From [Mycobacterium] stephanolepidis (GTDB taxonomy: Bacteria > Actinomycetota > Actinomycetes > Mycobacteriales > Mycobacteriaceae): a DNA stretch of 64,000 nt. This document shows positions 52,516 through 61,006 of this stretch, piece by piece. The DNA lies in contig NZ_AP018165.1 in the NCBI RefSeq assembly GCF_002356335.1, positions 1,674,001-1,738,000 of the forward strand. Reading direction: 5' to 3'. Position numbers and translations under genes: made by a program. The notes beneath the pieces were generated by a model. That model did no database searches. It was not told where the DNA came from and saw only the letters and a list, made by a program, of their open reading frames with translations. Every line of letters starts with the position of its first letter. The stretch's first letter is position 1.

Positions 52516-53528
52516 GCCAACTGTTGGAACTGCTGCCGCGACCGCTGGATCCGTTGCGCTCCTTCAAGTTCAAGACGGCGGTGCTGGTGGGGGTGGCGCT
52601 GCTGATTGCCACCTGCCTGCTGTGGATCACGGCCGAATGGAAGCTGCGGTACGCGCTGACGCTGGCCTTGTTTGTGTCCTTCGGGGTGACGTGGTTCCTG
52701 GCGCACGGCATGACCTCGCCACTGCGGGATATGACGGCGGCAGCGCGTTCAATGGCGCAGGGTGACTACTCACGCCGGATTCGGTCAACCTCTCGAGATG
52801 AAGTGGGCCAGCTGGCAACGGCTTTCAATCACATGGCCGCCGAGCTGCAGTCCGCCGAGAAGTATCGGCGTGAGTTGGTCGGCAATGTTTCGCACGAGCT
52901 GCGCACACCGATCACGGCGCTGCAGGCTGTGTTGGAGAACATCGTCGACGGGGTGGCCGAACCGGACCCGGCGACACTGAAAACCGCACTGGCGCAGACT
53001 GAACGGTTGGGCTGGCTCGTGGACGACCTACTTGACCTGTCCAAACTCGAGAACGGATCGGTTCCGGTGCAACGCGAACCGTTCGGGGTGCGCGAGTTCG
53101 TCGATGGCGCGGTGGCCGAAGCCAAGACGACCGGACGTCAGGTGCGCTATCACGTGACGGTCGAGCCGTTCGACCTGCAGGCCGTCGCCGACACCGCGCG
53201 GCTGCATCAGGTGGTGGCCAACCTGCTGGACAACGCGTCGCGGCACAGCCCGCCCGGGGGACAGGTGTCAGTCTTCGCCCGCACCGAGAACGACGCGCTG
53301 CTGCTGGAGGTCGCCGACACCGGGCCCGGTATCGCGCCGCACGAAAGATCACGAGTGTTCGAACGATTCACCCACGGGGGATCACGCGACGGTGGCACAG
53401 GTTTAGGGCTGGCCATCGCGCAATGGGCTGTCGATCTGCATGGCGGCCGCATCGAAATCGTGGACGCACCCGGTTGCAGGGTCCGTGTCACGTTGCCGCA
53501 GTTTGAATCCGAGGAGGGGAATTCATGA
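52512..53528 (+). CDS. sensor histidine kinase
   Basis: This 338-aa kinase starts at the ATG at 52512. Two membrane helices (about residues 21-40 and 46-65) are separated by only a few residues, so there is almost no external sensor domain and the signal is probably read within the membrane or from a partner. A HAMP domain, the phospho-His128 in NVSHELRTP and the ATPase domain (NLLDNASRHSPPGG, DTGPGIAPHERSRVFERF, GTGLGLAIA) follow. It overlaps by four bases the next membrane protein, which could be that partner. Confidence 0.92.
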   Translation: MSQLLELLPRPLDPLRSFKFKTAVLVGVALLIATCLLWITAEWKLRYALTLALFVSFGVTWFLAHGMTSPLRDMTAAARSMAQGDYSRRIRSTSRDEVGQLATAFNHMAAELQSAEKYRRELVGNVSHELRTPITALQAVLENIVDGVAEPDPATLKTALAQTERLGWLVDDLLDLSKLENGSVPVQREPFGVREFVDGAVAEAKTTGRQVRYHVTVEPFDLQAVADTARLHQVVANLLDNASRHSPPGGQVSVFARTENDALLLEVADTGPGIAPHERSRVFERFTHGGSRDGGTGLGLAIAQWAVDLHGGRIEIVDAPGCRVRVTLPQFESEEGNS

Positions 53529-55087
53529 CCACAGGTTCGATAGTGCCGCCGACGTACCCGTATCCGATTCCGGGGGCTGCGGTTCCGGGTGCGCCCGCGG
53601 GGCCGCCCGTGCCCCGCCCGCCGGTGCCGATCTTCGGGCCGCCGACGCGGTTCCTGACGGCCTGGCCGCGCGATATCCGCTCGAAGATGACGCAGGGCGT
53701 GCTACTCAGCGGTATCGGCGCGGGCCTAGTCGCGGCGCTGTGCTGGCGGTCCTCGCTTCCGGGCCTGGGCTGGACGCTGACGGCATTCGCGGTGGCCCTT
53801 GCCGCCTTCGCCACGCAGAAAGTGCAGTGGACGCCCACGCGTATCGGTGCGCTGGTGCTCGCGCTGTGCCTGGCGGTGGTGCCGACCGTGCGGGATGCGG
53901 GATGGCTTGTGGCGCTGTGTGTCCTGACGTCGGGAGCGCTTTTCATTTATGCGCTAGCTCCGGCGCGGACGTGGACGGGACTGATTTATGGGCAGTTCGT
54001 GATGCTGAGGGCACCGTTCCGGGTGGCGGGCTGGATGCGGCGCGGCACCCGCACCATGTCGCGGGGTCGCAAGATCAACCCGGACCGGGCGGCCATCGTC
54101 GTGCTGATCACGCTCGGCCTGGTGGCGGCGTTCGGGGCGCTGCTGGCCGACGCCGATGCGCGGTTCAAGGCGTTGATCAGCGGGGTCTTGCCGTTCGTGT
54201 CCTTCGGTGATGTGGTCGGGCGGGTTGTCGTCGGTGTGCTGGTCGGCGGATTCGCTTTGGGTGCCATCTACGTGCTGTCCAAGCCGCCGAGCTTTGACCG
54301 GCTGGCGCTGACGGAGCCCAAGAAGCTGCCGCGCTGGGAGTGGAGCCTGCCGCTGGCAGCGCTGAATCTGCTGTTCATCGCCTTTGTGGGCGTGCAGATT
54401 TCGGTGTTGTTCGGGGGAGATGAGCATGTGCAGGTCACTGAGGGGTTGACCTACGCAGAGTATGCGCGGCAGGGCTTTTGGCAGCTGCTGTTTGTCACCA
54501 TCCTGGTGATGGGCGTGATCGCGGTGGCGATCCGTTTCGCGGGACGCGAGGATGCCCGCGACCGGCTGTTCCTGCGGGTGCTGATCGGCGGGCTGTGCCT
54601 GACCACGCTGGTGATCGTGGCCTCGGCCATTCACCGGATGTCGTTGTACGAGAACGCCTACGGGTTTAGCGTGGAGCGGCTGCTGGTGCGCTGGATCGAG
54701 CTGGGTATGGCCATCGTGTTGGTGCTGATCCTGGTGGCGGGGATTCGGATGAGTGCGCGGTGGCTGCCCACCGCGGTGGTGGCGGTCGGCGCATTTGGAA
54801 TGCTGGTGTTGGCGATCTTCAATCCGGAAAGCTATGTGGCGCAGCGCAACGTTGAGTTCTTCGAGCAGACCGGCAAGATCGATCAGTGGTACATGGGGAG
54901 CTTGTCGTCAGATGCGTTCGCCGCGACGAAGGCACTGCCCGAAGACGTACGGGACTGTGTGCAGGGCAAAATTGCCTATCACTTGCGGGAGACTGCGCCC
55001 TGGTACGAGTACAACGTGAGCCGGGTGAAGCTGAGGTCTGCTGAGGTCAAGGCGGCGTCGTGCAACGTGGACTACGACGGTAGGTGA
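53525..55087 (+). CDS. DUF4153/DUF4173-like polytopic membrane protein
   Basis: This 520-aa protein has a Pro-rich N-terminus (about residues 1-45) followed by about ten to twelve hydrophobic segments and a short external C-terminus with two cysteines. The pattern (RAAIVVLITLGLVAAFGALLADADARF, RLALTEPKKLPRWEWSLPL, ENAYGFSVERLLVRWIELGMA) matches the DUF4153/DUF4173 family. Function unknown. It is translationally coupled to the histidine kinase and may be the target or sensor accessory of that two-component system. Confidence 0.78.
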   Translation: MTTGSIVPPTYPYPIPGAAVPGAPAGPPVPRPPVPIFGPPTRFLTAWPRDIRSKMTQGVLLSGIGAGLVAALCWRSSLPGLGWTLTAFAVALAAFATQKVQWTPTRIGALVLALCLAVVPTVRDAGWLVALCVLTSGALFIYALAPARTWTGLIYGQFVMLRAPFRVAGWMRRGTRTMSRGRKINPDRAAIVVLITLGLVAAFGALLADADARFKALISGVLPFVSFGDVVGRVVVGVLVGGFALGAIYVLSKPPSFDRLALTEPKKLPRWEWSLPLAALNLLFIAFVGVQISVLFGGDEHVQVTEGLTYAEYARQGFWQLLFVTILVMGVIAVAIRFAGREDARDRLFLRVLIGGLCLTTLVIVASAIHRMSLYENAYGFSVERLLVRWIELGMAIVLVLILVAGIRMSARWLPTAVVAVGAFGMLVLAIFNPESYVAQRNVEFFEQTGKIDQWYMGSLSSDAFAATKALPEDVRDCVQGKIAYHLRETAPWYEYNVSRVKLRSAEVKAASCNVDYDGR

Positions 55088-55137
55088 CCTGGCTTCCAGG
55101 GGCTTGACGGGGGATCGGCTAGAGTCGTGACCTGCTA

Positions 55138-55211
55138 GGGGCGGTAGCTCAGTTGGTTAGAGCCGTGGACTCATAATCCATTGGTCGCGGGTTCGAGCCC
55201 CGCCCGCCCTA
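55138..55211 (+). tRNA. tRNA with CAT anticodon (Met, or Ile if modified)
   Basis: The cloverleaf is clear: acceptor GGGGCGG with CCGCCCT (first pair G-T), D-stem GCTC/GAGC, anticodon stem GTGGA/TCCAT with loop CTCATAA (anticodon CAT), T-arm GCGGG-TTCGAGC-CCCGC, discriminator A. CCA is not encoded. It is not an initiator type by the anticodon stem (no GGG/CCC). A decayed integrase and accessory DNA follow directly, so the 3' end probably served as an attachment site. Confidence 0.92.
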
Positions 55212-55255
55212 CGTCAACAGGGGTTTTACCCCGCCTCGCCGGGCCGATTTGTACT

Positions 55256-55790
55256 CTATTCGTCCGAATTGCCCGGCGAGGAAACCACACGTTCCAGCAT
55301 GTCAGCAACGCCGTGGTGAACACGGTTGCGTACCTGGTAATTGTCCTGTGTCACCAAGCTCCTCGCGCCCCTTGCGCCACTGCTTACCCATGTTATTCGG
55401 GTCGCGCAGCGTGCCGTTTGTTGACGCGAAGATCGTCGCCTGCTGCCCGACGTTGGGCCGTTCCTGGCGCGCTTGTAGGCATTGGACTGCGAATCGAGGT
55501 AGTGGGACCGTACGCAGGCCCGACTCGCCTTTCGCTTCGTGGGCGATGCGTTGCAACCCGCGCCCTCTGGCGCGCACAACCTTGCCGGTGATATCCATCC
55601 CGCGGGCGTTCTCATCGAAATCGGGCCACTGCCCAGGCCAGCAACTCGCTTCGTCGAACCTCGGTAGCAATGAACAGTGTGAATGGGTCAACGAGGTCAA
55701 GCTCTTGGCAGTATTCGTTGGCTTGCAGCTTGTCGAGTAGCTTGCCGAGCTGATCAGCGGGCAGCGCTTGCGCGCCTTTCGGCCTTGACT
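55256..55790 (-). pseudogene. decayed tyrosine integrase
   Basis: Three pieces in different frames match one phage-type tyrosine recombinase. ALPADQLGKLLDKL...FIATEVRRSELLAW holds the first catalytic Arg. After a frameshift, WPDFDENARGMDITGKVVRARGRGL...TVPLPRFAVQCL...NNMGKQWRKGREELG follows. After a deletion, TQDNYQVRNRVHHGVADMLERV forms the C-terminus. The HxxR and second His boxes are missing, and the N-terminal domain is absent, so the gene cannot be active. It lies 45 bases from the tRNA. Confidence 0.72.
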
Positions 55791-55882
55791 TGCGGCGCCG
55801 TGAAGACACTTGCTCCATGGGCGTACCTGGGCAACGGGCCTCGCTATGCCCGTTTCGGGAAGTATGCGCGGCCTGAGTGACG

Positions 55883-56106
55883 TTATCGCTTGGGATTCTG
55901 CGCAATTCGTCGATTCTCACGAATTCGTAGCAGCCGGTTGACCGTTAGTGGGTCGATTGCCAGCGCCTCCGATGTATCGATAGCAGCGCTGAGGAGCTGG
56001 TAATAGCGGGTAGGGGATAGGTCGAACCGTTCGCGGATTGCTTCAACTTTTGCCCCGGTAGTTTCCACCAGATGCGTTCCAGATCAAGAGCTTCAACGAT
56101 GTTCAT
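55883..56106 (-). pseudogene. DUF3263-like gene with a one-base frameshift
   Basis: From the ATG at 56106 (GGGAAG ribosome site) the frame reads MNIVEALDLERIWWKLPG, and from the same place in the next frame GAKVEAIRERFDLSPTRYYQLLSAAIDTSEAL continues, which is the DUF3263 pattern of phage and actinobacterial proteins. The switch falls on the run of four C at 56053-56056; a fifth base would restore a 74-aa protein. It is either a real pseudogene or a sequencing indel. Confidence 0.62.
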
Positions 56107-56148
56107 GCACTTCCCAGATCTTCGACCCTATCGGCCAGCCAGACACGC

Positions 56149-56418
56149 TCACTCGCCGTGAGGTTCTGTCGCCGGCACCCTGACGGTGTGAACATCGGTC
56201 CACAGTTCCTCGGCTAGCTCGTAGTCGTCATTCGTCCACTGCAGCCTACGCAGCAGGTTGGGCAGCGGGATCAATCGCTGCGCCGCGATCACGTCAGCTA
56301 GACGTTCTTCGTGTGCGCGGTAGACCACCGGCGCGAGCCCACGGGCACCGCCCCGAGCACGATCGCCCGCAAGCCGCGCAGGGGATACGAGACCGTCGCT
56401 TGCATCTTGGATCACCAC
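56149..56418 (-). CDS. hypothetical protein of the remnant phage region
   Basis: An 89-aa frame from the GTG at 56418 reads VVYRAHEERLADVIAAQRLIPLPNLLRRLQWTNDDYELAEELWTDVHTV. I recognise no family. The open frame extends further upstream without a start codon, so the 5' end may have decayed, or a frameshift may join it to a frame starting at 56485. It is divergent from the TIR gene. Confidence 0.4.
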   Translation of the reverse strand: MVIQDASDGLVSPARLAGDRARGGARGLAPVVYRAHEERLADVIAAQRLIPLPNLLRRLQWTNDDYELAEELWTDVHTVRVPATEPHGE

Positions 56419-56487
56419 ACACAGCAGGAGGCGGGTGGCGTAGGGATTCCGAGCTGAGGTAGCGGGGGAGGGCGTTAGTCTTCATGG

Positions 56488-57405
56488 GTGGCGAATAATC
56501 GAGTGTTTATCAGCTGGTCAAAGGATAGATCGAGGCAGATTGCACTGATCTGGAAATCGCTTATCGAAGACACCTTCGACGCGGTCGACGCGTTCGTGTC
56601 TGATAGGGACATCAGTCCCGGCGAGCGGGGCTTGACCACGATCAAGGAGCAGCTCGACGGCACGAGCGTGGGCATTCCCATTGTTACGCGCGACAACGAA
56701 AAGGAACCGTGGATCAATTTTGAGTCAGGTGCGCTATCCAAGGGGGTGCCGAACGCCCCCGTGAGGGTCATGCCGTGTTTGGTTGACTTTAATAACCCGT
56801 CTGAGCTGACCTCCCCCTTGACACAATTTCAGGCCAAGCTCCTTAACAAGGAGGGTGTATCTGCCATCCTCGCCACGATCGCTGAAGCCAATTCGATTGA
56901 TTGGCAACGTAAACAAGCTGGCTTTGAGGCACGGTGGCCGGAGTTTGAAGCACTATTCGACGCACACCGGGCGCCCCTAGAACCTGTGACAGAGCAGGGG
57001 CCTGTTCGACGGACTGATTCGGATATGCTTTCTGAGATTGTGAACAACACTCGTGAGCTGCGGAAGGCGTTGATTGGTGTATCGCATTCGCATGAGGAAC
57101 CCTCACGGGCAGAGACGGCCGTAGGACTACTCGAATTACTGCAAGCCGAGATCGACCGTGGTGAAGACTATGGCAGCCTGAACGCCGAGGCCGTCATGAC
57201 TCCAAAGGGTGATTTCCGAATTGTGGTCCACCATGGCGCGGAAGAGCACCGGGAGCAACTTCTGCGGATGTCGGATGTCTTCCGCGCGCGCATCATTGTA
57301 GCCGCGCCACTGACTCCGAAGAAGAATGCTAAGCCCACGGGAGGGGACATCGGCAGCGGCAAGATGGGTGGCCTTGGCCCCCATAAATTAGGGCGGGATA
57401 CCTGA
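56488..57405 (+). CDS. TIR-domain protein (TIR_2-like), island-borne
   Basis: This 305-aa protein has an N-terminal TIR-like domain (residues 1-150): RVFISWSKDRSRQIA, AFVSDRDISPGERGLTTIKEQL, VGIPIVTRDNEKEPWINFESGAL. The Glu79 in the WINFESG segment occupies the position of the catalytic Glu of TIR NADases. The rest includes a helical segment with EIVNNTRELRKALIG and a C-terminal domain (SLNAEAVMTPKGDFRIVVHHG) ending in a Gly/Lys-rich tail; I cannot assign it. Bacterial TIR proteins often act in anti-phage defence by cleaving or modifying NAD+. GTG start at 56488. The downstream gene was split by an IS. Confidence 0.72.
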   Translation: MANNRVFISWSKDRSRQIALIWKSLIEDTFDAVDAFVSDRDISPGERGLTTIKEQLDGTSVGIPIVTRDNEKEPWINFESGALSKGVPNAPVRVMPCLVDFNNPSELTSPLTQFQAKLLNKEGVSAILATIAEANSIDWQRKQAGFEARWPEFEALFDAHRAPLEPVTEQGPVRRTDSDMLSEIVNNTRELRKALIGVSHSHEEPSRAETAVGLLELLQAEIDRGEDYGSLNAEAVMTPKGDFRIVVHHGAEEHREQLLRMSDVFRARIIVAAPLTPKKNAKPTGGDIGSGKMGGLGPHKLGRDT

Positions 57406-57821
57406 CAGCTCATCGCCGGATGACGCTAGCCCGCCCCCAAAAGTCTGTCACGGTCGCAGGTTTGAGTGTTCCATGCGGGGCATGTTATACCGGCTGCGGT
57501 GGCAGAGGCGCAGCATGGGCTCGTGAGCTGAATCGACGCTTGAGTCTTACTGCTAGCGTGATAAACGGGGCGGTGTACCCAAATCGGTAAGTCCAATGGG
57601 TGTTTACGTTTAGGGCGCCAACTGCTCGTTCCCATGCGATGTTTAGAAATCCAACCTCGCTACTCGCAAGGTCTGGATTTGCGGTTCTGATCCTCTCGGC
57701 GTACTCGATTACATAGGCTGCGGTGGGCTGATAGATGACTCGCAGGAGATCGGGTCTGGTGCACGGATAGGTGACAACTGAGATGGCTTGCCCTGTGGGG
57801 TGGGCCTGGAAGGATGTCGCT

Positions 57822-58127
57822 GTGCCGAAGCCGTTTCCTGCAGAGTTCCGTGCCGATGTGGTGCGAATTGCCCGTGATCGCGATGCTGGTGTGACGTTGG
57901 AGCAGGTCGCTGCTGATTTCGGTATTCACCCGATGACGCTGTCGAAATGGATACGCCAATCCGATGTCGATGAGGGGGTTCGCCCTGGTGTGACCGCCAC
58001 TGAGTCCGCCGAGAACCGCGAACTCAAGAAGCGAGTCCGGTTGCTGGAGCAGGAAAATGAGGTGTTGCGGCGGGCGGCGGCCTATTTGTCGCAGGCCAAC
58101 CTCAAGCTGGGTCAGTCCCCAAAATGA
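57822..58127 (+). CDS. IS3-family OrfA (third copy)
   Basis: This OrfA (101 aa from the GTG at 57822) is identical to the one at 29777-30082, with the HTH segment VTLEQVAADFGIHPMTLSKW and a leucine zipper. It overlaps orfB by four bases at the same CCCCAAAATGATG site. Confidence 0.85.
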   Translation: MPKPFPAEFRADVVRIARDRDAGVTLEQVAADFGIHPMTLSKWIRQSDVDEGVRPGVTATESAENRELKKRVRLLEQENEVLRRAAAYLSQANLKLGQSPK

Positions 58128-58999
58128 TGTACCCGCTCGTTCGTGAGCTGGCCGCCGACGGTGTTCCCGTCACGGTGACGTGCCGGGTCCTCAAAATCGC
58201 TCGTCAGCCATTTTATCGCTGGTGTGCTGGCCCGGTCACTGGAACTGAGTGGGTGCAAGCGTCAGTGACGAACGCGGTCTATGACGCCCACCGTGATGAC
58301 CCCGAGTTCGGCTACCGATTCCTCGCTGATGAAGTCCGGGCCGCGGGAATCGCTGTGTCTGACCGGACGGTGTGGAAACGCTGCCGCGAGAACCGCTGGT
58401 GGTCGGCATTCGGCAAGAAACGCAGCCGTGTCGGCAAGAAACCAGGCCCACCTGTTCACAACGATCTGGTATGCCGCAATTTCACCGCAACCACCCCAAA
58501 CATGTTGTGGTTGACCGATATCACCGAACACCGGACCAGCGAAGGCAAGCTCTATCTGTGCGCGATCAAGGACGTGTTCTCCAACCGCATCGTCGGCTAT
58601 TCCATCAGTAACCGCATGAAAGCTGCCCTAGCGGTGACCGCGCTCAACAATGCGGTGGCCCGCCGTGGCGATGTGAGTGGGTGCATCGTCCACAGCGACC
58701 GGGGCAGCCAATTTCGGTCCCGAAAATTCGTGCATACCCTCAACCGGCACAACATGATTGGCTCCATGGGCCGGATTGGCGCCGCCGGTGATAACGCCGC
58801 GATGGAGTCCTTCTTTTCCCTGCTGCAAAAGAACGTCCTGAATCGGCGCCGATGGAACACCCGCGACGAACTACGGACAGCGATCGTGACCTGGATCGAA
58901 CGCACCTACCACCGCCGCCGACGCCAACCCGCCCTCGGCAAGTTGACCCCCATCGAATACGAGACCATCATGACCACACCGGCCAATCAGGCCGCCTAA
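58124..58999 (+). CDS. IS3-family OrfB (third copy)
   Basis: This is an intact 291-aa DDE transposase, identical to the other two copies (Asp in WLTDIT, Asp in HSDRGSQ, Glu in AAMESFF). Identity among three copies suggests recent movement or gene conversion. Confidence 0.93.
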   Translation: MMYPLVRELAADGVPVTVTCRVLKIARQPFYRWCAGPVTGTEWVQASVTNAVYDAHRDDPEFGYRFLADEVRAAGIAVSDRTVWKRCRENRWWSAFGKKRSRVGKKPGPPVHNDLVCRNFTATTPNMLWLTDITEHRTSEGKLYLCAIKDVFSNRIVGYSISNRMKAALAVTALNNAVARRGDVSGCIVHSDRGSQFRSRKFVHTLNRHNMIGSMGRIGAAGDNAAMESFFSLLQKNVLNRRRWNTRDELRTAIVTWIERTYHRRRRQPALGKLTPIEYETIMTTPANQAA

Positions 59000-59497
59000 A
59001 GACTGTCACCTATCCGTGCAGCAGACCCCAGTACCGCAAGGATGAGAACGTCAGTCGGCCTGAATTCGACGTGGTCGCGGATCGACCAGAGGCTCGCGGT
59101 AGTTGCGACGAGCAGCACGACGCCCCATGCCGCCCACACGGACATTCGAGTGGCTGCCGGAAAGCTCAAGTAGTACGCGAATTTCATACTGTGATACTTA
59201 AGCTCGGCTTCGATTTGTTCACGCCCGTAGGCGCTATCAGGCAACTTATCTAGCAGCTCGGCGTGCCTTTTCACTTTCTCCTCAAGGGCTGGCATTCGAC
59301 CGAAGGTCTTGTACATCGCGTAGATGGCGGCGGGGAGGCCCACAAGCGCCAGGCCGATCTGAACAGCTTGGACATTCGGCATTGGTCGAGCGTAAACGCT
59401 CGCCGCCAGGCCCAGGTCACATCACCGGGCTAATTCTTGCGCGCCCAGGCGGCGCGCTCTCAAAACCGAGCGCCTGGTGCGCACAGGAGGTTTCAGC

Positions 59498-59700
59498 ATG
59501 TCCGGCCTCCCGCCCAAGCGCGACGATCAGCGCTGACGTTCCAATAAGCCCGCATCGTATGGCGAGGCCGAGGTCGAGGTTGTCGGAGAGGCCAGCGCAC
59601 CGCCGCTTGAGTTGGGTATCCCTGATGTCGATGAGATGGTGCTCGATCTGTGGGAGTCCCTGCGCGAGTCCGCGGGATCAGCTGGGACAGCCGCGGGCGG
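59498..59700 (+). pseudogene. phage terminase small-subunit remnant
   Basis: A strong AGGAGG ribosome site precedes the ATG at 59498, which reads MSGLPPKRDDQR and then a TGA where the family has Arg. The frame continues RSNKPASYGEAEVEVVGEASAPPLELGIPDVDEMVLDLWESLRESA, a pattern I recognise from actinophage terminase small subunits. After about 59700 the similarity is lost. It supports a prophage origin for this region. Confidence 0.45.
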
Positions 59701-59983
59701 TATGCGCGCAGGCGACCCCCTACTGGCTGCCGGCGTTGTCGCCCTGGCTCGTGTTGCCGCGGTCTCGGTCACGTTGTCATCGCCGTACGAGACCTTGGCG
59801 ACGTTGACATTCGCGAATTCCAGCAAGCGGAACCCGAGGGGCCGTGCGAACGACTCCCGAGGTTCGGTGACCTGGTCGTGTTGGGGAGGCGTTTTCGCTA
59901 TTCGTTGGGCGTGTCGCGTGAGTGCGCCGGTGCTGTGAGTGACCGCATCTCGCGTTCTATCTGGGGTTTTGCCGCATCTCCTC

Positions 59984-61006
59984 TCACCCCGGCGGCAACG
60001 CTGGTTGAACGGGCGTAGGTGACGGCGACGACACGGGCACGGTACTAACCACGATTGTGGTCGTCGCAGGTCCGTGCGGCAGAGACGCGTCTTTGTCCGC
60101 AGTGAACGCTGCCGTGAAGGCCACTCCGATGCCAAGTAGAAGCATCGCGCTGTAGAAGGGCGCAATCGACCACGACATCCATACCTCCCGTGAGGGGAAG
60201 TACTTGTCGCGCAGCGCTTTCCATTTCGCTGCGGCTGGTGCATCGCCGCATTGCGGCTCGTAAGCATCCTCCGGGTTAAGCGTGAATCGCGGAACCATGC
60301 GTTGAGACCGGCTCACCGTGGTGTACAGAGCGCGGTATGCCTTCTCGCTGCGGAGGTAATTGGCGTCGATGTACGCGAACATGGCAATCAGAAACATCCC
60401 CAGCAAGGCGAGCAGCCACGCGTGCTGGGTGAGTGCGAACCCGAAAACAGCGGTTACAACGGGCAGCAGCCAGCCCTTCGCGGATGCTGAGGCTGTTGAC
60501 TGCCGAGTCACCACAGCTTGGATGTAGTCGAGGTGCTTGCGTCGGTCTTCGGGCGATACCTCCGGCTCGACGGGTTTGAGGGAGGACACCGCCGATTTCA
60601 TCCGCTTGAGTGCATCGTTTTTGCGGTCCTCTGAATAGTCCGTCTCTTGCGGCCAGATATGCCCTATGGCATCCCCTTCGTTTCTGGGGACAAGGTGGAT
60701 GTGCAGGTGTGAAACCGTCTGTGTGGCGGCCGCTCCATTGGACTGGATGACGTTGAGCCCTTGGGGGCTGACCGCCGCGCGAACCGCCTCAGCGAGTCGT
60801 AGAACCGCTGCGGAGAGTTGCGCGGCCTCATCGGTGCGCAAGCTCCAGATATCCGGAACGTGGCGGCGGGGTATGACCAGCGTGTGGCCCAGCACCGCGG
60901 GTTCGGTCGGAAAGAAGGCGATGACGTTCTCGTCGCGGTATATCTCCCGCACCTCAGGATCGCTGCGGTCGACGATTTCGCAAAACTGGCATTCCGCTGT
61001 TGGCAC
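59984..61006 (-). CDS. HIT-domain protein fused to a three-helix membrane region (putative TIR-system effector)
   Basis: This 340-aa protein starts at the GTG at 61006, which overlaps the TIR stop by one base (TAGTG). Residues 3-115 are a HIT domain: CQFCEIVDRSDP start, GHTLVIPRRHV and the histidine triad HLHIHLVPR (His100, His102, His104). HIT domains bind and hydrolyse or transfer nucleotides. After a linker come two membrane helices (about 178-214) with the loop YIDANYLRSEKAYRALYTTV, and a third helix (about 281-301) before a Thr/Ser/Pro-rich tail. The Y-L-R-x-E-x-x-Y-R-x-L-Y segment recalls small membrane proteins seen in bacterial conflict loci. I infer nucleotide sensing coupled to a membrane effector. 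Confidence 0.72.
   Translation of the reverse strand: MPTAECQFCEIVDRSDPEVREIYRDENVIAFFPTEPAVLGHTLVIPRRHVPDIWSLRTDEAAQLSAAVLRLAEAVRAAVSPQGLNVIQSNGAAATQTVSHLHIHLVPRNEGDAIGHIWPQETDYSEDRKNDALKRMKSAVSSLKPVEPEVSPEDRRKHLDYIQAVVTRQSTASASAKGWLLPVVTAVFGFALTQHAWLLALLGMFLIAMFAYIDANYLRSEKAYRALYTTVSRSQRMVPRFTLNPEDAYEPQCGDAPAAAKWKALRDKYFPSREVWMSWSIAPFYSAMLLLGIGVAFTAAFTADKDASLPHGPATTTIVVSTVPVSSPSPTPVQPALPPG

Larger units (their letters stand above)
57752..59028 (+). mobile_element. IS3-family insertion sequence, third copy (1277 bp, complete)
   Basis: This copy has the same 25-bp terminal inverted repeats and length as the element at 29707-30983 and reads identically over its ORFs. It lies in the middle of a minus-strand membrane-protein gene. 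No target duplication is visible: the left flank ends GAGATC and the right flank begins CAGTACC. Confidence 0.9.
57485..59382 (-). pseudogene. membrane-protein gene split by IS insertion
   Basis: The 5' part (59382-59029) encodes 118 residues: a hydrophobic N-terminus (IGLALVGLPAAIYAMYK), a helical middle (EEKVKRHAELLDKL) and a second membrane span (VWAAWGVVLLVATTASLW), ending DVLILAVL at the IS edge. The 3' part (57751-57485) continues in the same phase with DLLRVIYQPTAAYVIEYAERIR, then FITLAVRLKRRF, and stops. Joined without the IS they give one frame of 206 aa. I do not recognise the family. The frame of the 5' part runs 11 codons into the IS before a stop at 58996. Confidence 0.65.

Noticed and set aside
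59527..60267. Minus-strand 246-codon frame between the terminase stub and the HIT gene
   Set aside because: Arg/Ser/Pro-rich composition typical of an antisense shadow, and it overlaps the HIT-membrane gene.
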